Origin: Pseudoduganella umbonata
GTDB lineage: Bacteria > Pseudomonadota > Gammaproteobacteria > Burkholderiales > Burkholderiaceae_D
Assembly (NCBI RefSeq): GCF_014192225.1
Contig: NZ_JACHXS010000008.1
Location: 1 to 64,000, forward strand
Direction: 5' to 3'
Length of the DNA: 64,000 nt
Made by a program: the position numbers and the translations under genes
In this document: positions 16,805 to 23,193 of the stretch, one piece after another
Numbering within the stretch: the first letter of the stretch is position 1
Layout: every line of letters starts with the position of its first letter
Notes under the pieces: generated by a model
What the model saw: the letters and a program-made list of their open reading frames with translations, nothing else
The model's database searches: none
Told to the model about the DNA's origin: nothing

Positions 16805-17967
16805 TAATGTCTCTCCACCCAGTAAAGCGCCCCCACCGCGAGCGCAAGGAAAATCAGGCTCGGCATCACTGCGATCAGGTACGCAGGCAACGTGGACAGT
16901 GCGCCCACGTGCGAGAACAGCGTATTCACGAGCAGGAAGCTCACGCCGATCATGATGCCCATGAAAATCTTCAGGCTCACGCCGCCGCTGCGCGTGTGCA
17001 GGTAACCGAACGGCAGTGCCAGCGCCATCAGCACGAAGATCGCCAGCGGATCGATCAGCTTCTTCCAGAATGCGATCTTGAAGCGCTCGGTCTGCTGGCG
17101 GTTTTCCTGCAGGTGGCGGGTATATACGGCCAGCTCGTTGGCCGACATGCGTTCCGGATCGGATGCAGCGACGGACAGGATCTTCGGCGTGATTTCGGAA
17201 ACGAGTTCCTTCGTCGCATGCCGCCGGGTTTCGATCGCGCTGGTCTCCTGCGCGAAATTGTTCTGCGGCGTGGCCTCGCCCTTCAGCAATCCCGGATTGG
17301 TGAAATGGTTCTCCGTCACATCCTGCAGGCGCCACACATTGTTGCCCTGGTAGGTGCCGCTTTTCGCCACCGTCAGCGTGCGCAGGCGATAGCTGTTGTC
17401 GAATTCGTAGAGCTTGACGTCCACCAGGCTGCTGTCCGGACGCACCTGGCGCACGTTGAAGAAGCGCGACCCCTGCACGCTGCCGGTCAGGCCTTCGCTC
17501 TTGACGATGTCCTTCGTCCACAAGCCGGAACGGAATTCGGACGACACCGTCGTTCCCCGCCCCGTCAGGTGCAGCCGCTCGGCCATCAGCGCCGTGCGCG
17601 GAGCGATCAGTTCGCCGAAGATGAAGGTGACGACGACGAACAGGATGCCGGTCTTGAACAGCATCCAGCCCGCCATCCGCGTCGACATGCCGGCGGCGCG
17701 CATGATCGTGAATTCGGACGACGACGCGAACTGCGCCATCGTGTAGATCGTGCCGATCAGCGCGGCGACCGGCATCACTTCGTACACGTGCTGCGGAACC
17801 ATCACCAGTACGAACAGCAGCGCATCCTTCAATGAATACCCGTTGCGGCCCACCGACGACAGCTCGTTGGTCAGGTCCATGAAGGCCGTCAGTCCGAGGA
17901 AGGCCAGCAGCACCATCACGACCGCTTTCGTGATGGAGACGGTGAAATAGCGTTGCAGGACACTCAT
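16804..17967 (-). CDS. lptG: LPS export ABC transporter permease LptG
   Basis: A 387-residue inner-membrane permease. There are three transmembrane helices at the N-terminal side (about residues 10-32, 60-78, 95-118), a large periplasmic beta-jellyroll domain (about 130-270) and three at the C-terminus (from about 300 to the end), the LptF/G fold. The C-terminal VGALYWVERH is typical of LptG. With LptF and LptB2 it extracts lipopolysaccharide from the inner membrane. The start overlaps the lptF stop (ATGA) and the stop overlaps the chelatase GTG. Confidence 0.93.
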   Translation of the reverse strand: MSVLQRYFTVSITKAVVMVLLAFLGLTAFMDLTNELSSVGRNGYSLKDALLFVLVMVPQHVYEVMPVAALIGTIYTMAQFASSSEFTIMRAAGMSTRMAGWMLFKTGILFVVVTFIFGELIAPRTALMAERLHLTGRGTTVSSEFRSGLWTKDIVKSEGLTGSVQGSRFFNVRQVRPDSSLVDVKLYEFDNSYRLRTLTVAKSGTYQGNNVWRLQDVTENHFTNPGLLKGEATPQNNFAQETSAIETRRHATKELVSEITPKILSVAASDPERMSANELAVYTRHLQENRQQTERFKIAFWKKLIDPLAIFVLMALALPFGYLHTRSGGVSLKIFMGIMIGVSFLLVNTLFSHVGALSTLPAYLIAVMPSLIFLALAVGALYWVERH

Positions 17968-19082
17968 GGCGCCACCTTGCCGCGCTTGTGCGACGAGAAC
18001 AGCGCGCGTGGATGCCAGCGGCTGTTCACGTTCAGGCGCCACAGGAACAGCGCGACGACCGTCAGCAGCGCCGCCACGTGCAGCGGCCACCAGCCCATCA
18101 TGAAGCTGAACCTGCCCTGCTCGACGCCCTTCCTGAACAGTTCGGTCAGGTTGTAGTACGTGAAGAAGATCAGGATCGCGATGATCAGGTTCGTCGAACT
18201 GCCGGCGCGGGGATTGACGAAGCCCAGCGGGATCGCCAGCAGCATCAGCACCAGGCAGGTGATCGGTGCGGAGATGCGCCACAGCAGTTCGGCACGCGCC
18301 TGGTTGGTCGGAATCTTGACCAGCGTGGCCGTCGGGATCGCGTTCACCTTCTGGATCGCTTCGAGCTTGGTTGCCTGCTGCGCCACGCGCATCTTGTAGC
18401 TGTCGAATTCCATCGTCTGGAAATCCGCCTGGCCCGGCTCGCCCTGGTAGCGGCGGCCGTTCTTCAACACCAGATAGCGCTGGCCGTTGTCGCCCGTCTC
18501 GATGACGCCTTCCTTGGCCACGATGACGGAGGTGCCGCGCTCATCGATCTGGTTGACGAACACGTTCTGCACCGAAGCCGTCTGGCCGGACGTGCCTTCG
18601 ACGAAGAAGATGCGGTTGCTGGATCCCGATTCCTTGAACTGCCCGGGCGAGACCTTCTGCAGGTCTTCGCGCTTGGCAAAGCGCTCCACGTACTCCGCAT
18701 ACTGCTGCTTGGCCCACGGCCCCGCATAGAATGCCAGCGCCGCGGTAGCCACGATGATCGGAAAGCCGAATGTCAGCACGGGGCGGATCCACGCCGTCAG
18801 GCTCTGGCCGGAAGCGAACCACACCACCATTTCGGAGTCGCGGTAGCTGCGGGTCACCACCATCAGCACGGCGATGAAACTGGTCAGGGCCAGGATCAGG
18901 GGAAGATAGTTCAGCGAAGTGAATGCGATCAGCGCGATGACATCGCCCGATGCGACCTTGCCGCCGGCGGCCTGGCCGAGGATCCTGATCAGGGTCCACG
19001 TCAGGATGATGGTGAACAGGATCGTGAAGGTAGCCCCGGCGGAGCTGAGCAGCTCACGCCTCAGGGCGCGTTGGAAAATCAT
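17964..19082 (-). CDS. lptF: LPS export ABC transporter permease LptF
   Basis: A 372-residue permease with the family start MIFQRALRRELLSSAGA, N-terminal transmembrane helices, a periplasmic domain in the middle and C-terminal helices containing ITCLVLMLLAIPLGFVNPRAG. It forms a heterodimer with LptG, encoded next with a 4-bp overlap. No Shine-Dalgarno precedes the ATG; instead TATAAG ends 6 bp upstream, suggesting a leaderless transcript. Divergent from pepA. Confidence 0.94.
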   Translation of the reverse strand: MIFQRALRRELLSSAGATFTILFTIILTWTLIRILGQAAGGKVASGDVIALIAFTSLNYLPLILALTSFIAVLMVVTRSYRDSEMVVWFASGQSLTAWIRPVLTFGFPIIVATAALAFYAGPWAKQQYAEYVERFAKREDLQKVSPGQFKESGSSNRIFFVEGTSGQTASVQNVFVNQIDERGTSVIVAKEGVIETGDNGQRYLVLKNGRRYQGEPGQADFQTMEFDSYKMRVAQQATKLEAIQKVNAIPTATLVKIPTNQARAELLWRISAPITCLVLMLLAIPLGFVNPRAGSSTNLIIAILIFFTYYNLTELFRKGVEQGRFSFMMGWWPLHVAALLTVVALFLWRLNVNSRWHPRALFSSHKRGKVAP

Positions 19083-19088
19083 TCGAAG

Positions 19089-19119
19089 CTTATAATTCGA
19101 TTAGTAAGGTCATGTGACC
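19089..19119 (-). promoter_or_regulatory. lptF promoter region: -10-like box with palindrome at the -35 position
   Basis: On the minus strand TATAAG (19094-19089) lies 6 bases before the lptF ATG. A dyad GGTCA-TG-TGACC (19108-19119) lies where the -35 would be. The dyad could be an operator or chance; no good -35 match is seen. Confidence 0.35.
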
Positions 19120-19124
19120 GGCTC

Positions 19125-19154
19125 AATCGAGCGGCTGATGCAGCCGGCTCGATT
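19125..19154. other. Strong stem-loop between lptF and pepA
   Basis: AATCGAGC + GGCTG, a 3-base ATG loop, CAGCC, one unpaired G, and GCTCGATT form a nearly perfect 13-bp stem. No run of T follows on either strand, so it is not a standard terminator. It stands between the lptF promoter region and the 11-bp repeat array. Confidence 0.7.
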
Positions 19155-19207
19155 CACCGGATCACGTAACTGGGTTAAGCTACCGCGCTTTGGTGTTCGT
19201 CCATGAG

Positions 19208-19328
19208 ACGAACATTCAACGAACACTCAACGAACACTCGACGAACATTCGACGAACATTCGACGAACATTCAGCGAACACTCGAAGAACTCTCGAAGAA
19301 CATTCGGCGACATTCCGACGAACATCGG
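19208..19328 (+). repeat. Eleven consecutive 11-bp tandem units upstream of pepA
   Basis: Units begin at 19208, 19219, 19230, 19241, 19252, 19263, 19274, 19285, 19296, 19307 and 19318. The consensus is ACGAACATTCG and the outer units are more diverged. Each unit contains CGAA-CA-TTCG, a small imperfect palindrome, so similar dyads recur about once per helical turn on the same face of the DNA. The array ends 20 bp before the pepA ATG and would lie in its leader or promoter. Confidence 0.92.
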
Positions 19329-19348
19329 CGCACCTACGGAGAACAAAA

Positions 19349-20842
19349 ATGGACTTTAGCATAAAAGCATTCGACAACAAGAACACCATCGCATCGGCCA
19401 AGACCGGCTGCGTCGCCGTGGCCGTATTCGAAAACAGGAAGCTCTCGCAGGCGGCCCAGGCGCTCGATGGCGCCGGCGCCATTACGCAGGCACTGAAGTC
19501 AGGCGACATCACCGGCAAGCCCGGCTCCACCCTGCTGCTGCGTGGCCTGGATGGCGTGGCCGCCGAGCGCGTGCTGCTGGTCGGCCTGGGCAATGCTGAC
19601 GGCGTGACCGAAAAAGCCTTCACGAGCGGCGTGCAGGCAGCACTGAAGGTGTTTGCCACGCTGGGCGCGGCGGACGCCTTTATCGCATTGCCGCTGGCCG
19701 AACTGAAGGAGCGCGACGTGAACTGGGCGATCCGCGCAGTGGTGGTGTCCGCGCGCGACAGCATCTACCGCACCGATGCGCAGAAGTCGAAGAAGGATCC
19801 GGCCCCCGCCGGCGTGAAGAAGATCGCCCTGGCCGTACCGAACAATGCCGGCACCAAGCTGGCGCTGGCGCAGGCGATCGCCGTGGCCAACGGCATGCAG
19901 CTGACGAAGGACCTGGCCAACCTGTCGGCCAATGTCTGCACCCCGACCTACCTTGCCGAGACCGCGAAGAGCCTGGGCAAGGAATACAAGTTCAACGTGG
20001 AAGTGCTGGAGCGCAAGCAGCTCGAAGCGCTGAAGATGGGCAGCTTCCTGTCGGTGACGAATGGCAGCGAGCAGCCGCCGAAGTTCATCGTCCTGAAACA
20101 CATGGGCGGCAAGCCGAAGGATGCGCCGGTGGTGCTGGTTGGCAAGGGCATCACGTTCGATACAGGCGGCATCTCGATCAAGCCCGGCCCCGGCATGGAT
20201 GAAATGAAATACGACATGGGTGGTGCGGCTTCGGTGCTGGGCACCTTCCGCGCGATCGGCGAAATGGGCCTCAAGCTGAACGTGATCGGCATCGTGCCGG
20301 CGTGCGAAAACATGCCATCGGGCCGCGCCACCAAGCCGGGCGACATCGTCACGTCGATGAACGGCCTGACCATCGAGGTGCTGAACACGGATGCCGAAGG
20401 CCGCCTGATCCTGTGCGACGCGCTGACCTACGCCGAGCGCTTCAATCCCGCCGCCGTGATCGACGTGGCCACGCTGACCGGCGCCTGCATCGTGGCACTG
20501 GGCCACCACCATAGCGGCCTGTTTACTCGCGACGACGACGAGCACAACGCGCTGGCCGAGGAAATCGCCGCGTCTGGCCGCGCCACCGGCGATACCGTGT
20601 GGCGCCTGCCGATCGGCGAGCAGTACAACGAGCAGCTGAAGTCGAACTTTGCCGACCTGGCCAATATCGGCAGTCCGGGCGGCGGTTCGTGCACCGCCGC
20701 AGCGTTCCTCGAAAACTTCACCCGCAAGTATCCGTGGGCGCACCTGGACATTGCCGGCACCGCGTGGAAATCGGGCGCCGCCAAGGGCGCTACCGGCCGG
20801 CCGGTGCCGCTGCTGGCGAACTTCCTGATCAATAGGGCCTGA
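19349..20842 (+). CDS. pepA: Leucyl aminopeptidase (cytosol aminopeptidase, M17)
   Basis: A 497-residue M17 metallopeptidase. The C-terminal catalytic domain shows VGKGITFDTGGISIKPG, DMGGAASVLG and the signature NTDAEGRLILCDAL, which holds metal ligands and the catalytic Arg. It releases N-terminal residues from peptides; E. coli PepA is also a DNA-binding protein in Xer recombination and carAB control. The ATG at 19349 with GGAG upstream matches the family start. An in-frame TTG at 19190 would add a repeat-encoded extension and is not preferred. Confidence 0.95.
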   Translation: MDFSIKAFDNKNTIASAKTGCVAVAVFENRKLSQAAQALDGAGAITQALKSGDITGKPGSTLLLRGLDGVAAERVLLVGLGNADGVTEKAFTSGVQAALKVFATLGAADAFIALPLAELKERDVNWAIRAVVVSARDSIYRTDAQKSKKDPAPAGVKKIALAVPNNAGTKLALAQAIAVANGMQLTKDLANLSANVCTPTYLAETAKSLGKEYKFNVEVLERKQLEALKMGSFLSVTNGSEQPPKFIVLKHMGGKPKDAPVVLVGKGITFDTGGISIKPGPGMDEMKYDMGGAASVLGTFRAIGEMGLKLNVIGIVPACENMPSGRATKPGDIVTSMNGLTIEVLNTDAEGRLILCDALTYAERFNPAAVIDVATLTGACIVALGHHHSGLFTRDDDEHNALAEEIAASGRATGDTVWRLPIGEQYNEQLKSNFADLANIGSPGGGSCTAAAFLENFTRKYPWAHLDIAGTAWKSGAAKGATGRPVPLLANFLINRA

Positions 20843-20878
20843 ATCGTCAGGGCTTGAATCGGCAAGACCTGCATTAAA

Positions 20879-20918
20879 TAAAAACGCCGCCGGGCTTGCG
20901 CCGGGCGGCGTTTTTTAC
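20879..20918 (+). terminator. Rho-independent terminator after pepA
   Basis: ACGCCGCC pairs with GGCGGCGT around an inner GGC-TTGC-GCC hairpin, followed by TTTTTT. A run of A on the left side could let it also act on the minus strand. Confidence 0.88.
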
Positions 20919-21020
20919 ATTGGCAGACCGGTTGCCGCGCAGCGCCATTCTTTACTCTCGACGCCACGGCGCGCAACGGGACCGCGGTCCCGTGGGCTCG
21001 CAGGCAACCCGTGAAAACAG

Positions 21021-21596
21021 TCAATAAATAGCGGAACCGCCCGGCGGCTGTGGCGCCGAAGGCGGAGGCGGCGGTGCCGCGGCAGGCGGTGGTGCCGGCA
21101 CGGTTGGCGGCTTTGCCGGCGCGACCCGCTTCAGCAATACAGTGAGCGTGCCGGGATAGTCGAACCCCGCGCCGGTCTGGCGATCGACGAACTGGCCAGT
21201 GCCGGCGGTGAGCAGGATATTTCCCCAGCGGGAACTGTTCTGCTTCGGGCCGATCTGGTCATAGGCAACCACGTCATCGAGGCGGCAATCGACAGTCAAC
21301 GGCTGCGTGCTTTTTCGAATGCGAACGCGGCCTGGGGACGTGACAAACCATCGGCCGGTGTCGTTGCTCAGGACACAGCCGATACCGGCCACCTGTTGGT
21401 GGTCCAGCACGGTTTGCACCATCACATACTGTTCGGTCGATTCCGTGAGCGTGGCGCAACCCGCCAGCAACCCTGCCAGCGTGGCAGGCAGCGAAGAACG
21501 CAAGTGCGTGCGCAAGGATTGACGCAACCCGGCCGGGACTGATCCGGCAAGGTGCGCAAGCACCTTGCCGGCCGTCGTCGTTAGCCGGTTCGGCAT
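21021..21596 (-). CDS. Putative lipoprotein with proline-rich C-terminus
   Basis: A 191-residue protein. LAGLLAGC (about residues 40-47) is a lipobox-like sequence after a hydrophobic stretch, though the N-region before it is unusually long; a later start is possible. The middle domain (VAGIGCVLSNDTGRWFVTSPGRVRIRKS) resembles small secreted lipoproteins of unknown function. The last 40 residues are almost only Pro, Ala and Gly. It is 7 bp downstream of the next gene on the same strand. No function can be assigned. Confidence 0.65.
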   Translation of the reverse strand: MPNRLTTTAGKVLAHLAGSVPAGLRQSLRTHLRSSLPATLAGLLAGCATLTESTEQYVMVQTVLDHQQVAGIGCVLSNDTGRWFVTSPGRVRIRKSTQPLTVDCRLDDVVAYDQIGPKQNSSRWGNILLTAGTGQFVDRQTGAGFDYPGTLTVLLKRVAPAKPPTVPAPPPAAAPPPPPSAPQPPGGSAIY

Positions 21597-21603
21597 CGAG
21601 CGG

Positions 21604-21999
21604 TCAGTCGCCGTTTTTGGCGGCCTGTTGCTTCTGCTTCAAGCCCTGGATGACATGCATGATGTCGTCCATTGCCGTGTTGTCCCTGCTTTTCAGTGCC
21701 GAGAAAGCATCCAGCACTTCGTTCAGCACCTGGTTGCGCACGGCTGCCTCGTCCGAAGCAATCACTTGCGGACGTGTTGCGGTTGCCGTTGCAGTGGCGG
21801 TCGCGGTACGGCTGCCGACCTTTTCCACGGCTTCCTTGGCGGACTTCCGGCCGCCTGGAGTTTTGCCGTGTTCCAGCGCTGCCTGCCAGATCAGCCAGCG
21901 GCGCTGCGTTTCATACACCAGATATTCTTCTGGCTTGTCTTCGCGGCGGCGGACAATGTGCCCGTCCTTCTGAGCCCATGCTTCGAATGCAGATCGCAT
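21604..21999 (-). CDS. Hypothetical protein with a phage-type N-terminal motif and Thr-Ala repeat
   Basis: A 131-residue charged protein. The N-terminus (MRSAFEAWAQKDG ... YETQRRWLIWQAALEHG) has the F-E-x-W ... T-x-x-x-W-x-x-W-Q-A-A pattern common in small prophage and plasmid proteins. A Thr-Ala run of five repeats (residues 65-74) links it to a helical C-terminal half. Upstream is an AT-rich 414-bp stretch. This may be a domesticated or decayed mobile-element gene; function unknown. Confidence 0.6.
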   Translation of the reverse strand: MRSAFEAWAQKDGHIVRRREDKPEEYLVYETQRRWLIWQAALEHGKTPGGRKSAKEAVEKVGSRTATATATATATRPQVIASDEAAVRNQVLNEVLDAFSALKSRDNTAMDDIMHVIQGLKQKQQAAKNGD

Positions 22000-22413
22000 T
22001 TTCTTCCTTTACAAATGCTTTGCATGTTTAAACCAAACATTTCCCAATAGTACCATCTATTGATGTACGACAACACAATAGGTGAAGCAATTTTGTGTGT
22101 CACACATTGTAGATATTTCAGCAGGCCAGGGCGCGAGGTGCTCATGATGAACAGCCAAGTAAGAAGTATATTGCCCTTTTAAGACGACGCTAACCGAATT
22201 TTAGTACTATTTTGATAACTGTGAGGCAAAAACAGCAATAAATTTTCAAAGTGGTCGCATTTTGCAACGAAGTTGCGTCTGAGAGTAGTCTTATTATTTC
22301 CAATTGCTGACGCAGCGCAATTGAACTTCCGTACATTGTATTAGGTTTTTGCAACTCGTGGAGTACTCATTGCGGTAATATGCGGCCCGAAATGAAACGC
22401 CACAAGGAGTACT
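22000..22413. other. AT-rich intergenic stretch without a gene
   Basis: A 414-bp region clearly richer in A/T than its surroundings, most so from about 22010 to 22380. I found no open frame with family resemblance, no tRNA-like fold and no terminal inverted repeats. It separates the phage-motif gene (minus) from xthA (plus) and must hold both promoters. A TAATAT at 22376 is a possible xthA -10 without a well-placed -35. Confidence 0.5.
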
Positions 22414-23178
22414 ATGCAACTGGCTACCTGGAACGTCAATTCCCTGAATGTCCGCCTGCCACACCTGCTGCAATGGCTGGAAGCGAATCCGGTCGACATT
22501 ATCTGCATTCAAGAAACGAAACTTACCGATGATAAATTTCCTGTCGCCGCCATTGAAGCGGCAGGCTACCAGGTGGAGTTTTCCGGGCAAAAGACTTATA
22601 ACGGCGTGGCGATCCTGTCGCGCCTGCCGATGACCGATATCGTGCGCAACAATCCGTTGTATCCGGACGAACAGCAGCGCATCCTTGCCGCGACGATCGC
22701 TGGCATGCGCGTCGTTTGCGCTTATGTGCCGAATGGTCAGGCGGTCGACTCCGACAAGTATCTGTACAAGCTGGGCTGGATGGCGGCATTTCGCGAGTGG
22801 CTGGCCGGCGAGCTGGCGCGCAATCCCGGTCTTGCTGTGCTGGGCGACTACAACGTGGCACCGGAAGATCGCGACGTGCACGATCCCGCCGCGTGGGAAG
22901 GGGAAGTGCACGTGTCGCCGCGCGAACGTGCGGCATTCCAGGCCTTGCTCGATATCGGCCTGGCCGATTCGTACCGCCTGTTCCCGCAACCGGAAAAAAC
23001 GTACAGCTGGTGGGATTACCGGATGTTGCGCTTCCAGAAGAACCAGGGCTTGCGGATCGACCACGTCCTGCTGTCCGCCCCGCTGGCGGCGCGCTGTACC
23101 GGCTGTACCATCGACCGCACGCCGCGCAAATGGAAACAGCCATCCGACCACACGCCGGTGATCGCCACGCTGGCGTAG
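22414..23178 (+). CDS. xthA: Exodeoxyribonuclease III (AP endonuclease)
   Basis: A 254-residue EEP-fold nuclease. Active-site motifs in order: TWNVNSLNVR (Asn), CIQETKL (metal-binding Glu), AYVPNGQ, GDYNVAPEDRDV (Asp/Asn), WWDYR and the C-terminal SDHTPV (catalytic His). It incises DNA at abasic sites and removes 3' blocks in base excision repair. Length is normal for the family and AAGGAG precedes the ATG. It converges with the GGDEF/EAL gene. Confidence 0.95.
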   Translation: MQLATWNVNSLNVRLPHLLQWLEANPVDIICIQETKLTDDKFPVAAIEAAGYQVEFSGQKTYNGVAILSRLPMTDIVRNNPLYPDEQQRILAATIAGMRVVCAYVPNGQAVDSDKYLYKLGWMAAFREWLAGELARNPGLAVLGDYNVAPEDRDVHDPAAWEGEVHVSPRERAAFQALLDIGLADSYRLFPQPEKTYSWWDYRMLRFQKNQGLRIDHVLLSAPLAARCTGCTIDRTPRKWKQPSDHTPVIATLA

Positions 23179-23193
23179 CACACTGCCTTGACT

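Noticed and set aside
19208..19328. CRISPR array
   Set aside because: The 11-bp units have no spacers between them and no cas genes are present; it is a simple tandem repeat.
19190..19348. N-terminal extension of PepA encoded by the 11-bp array
   Set aside because: The frame is open from a TTG and yields 11-residue periodicity, but the ATG at 19349 has a Shine-Dalgarno and matches the family start.
22000..22413. Insertion sequence or small RNA in the AT-rich gap
   Set aside because: No terminal inverted repeats, transposase fragment or terminator-like hairpin could be found.
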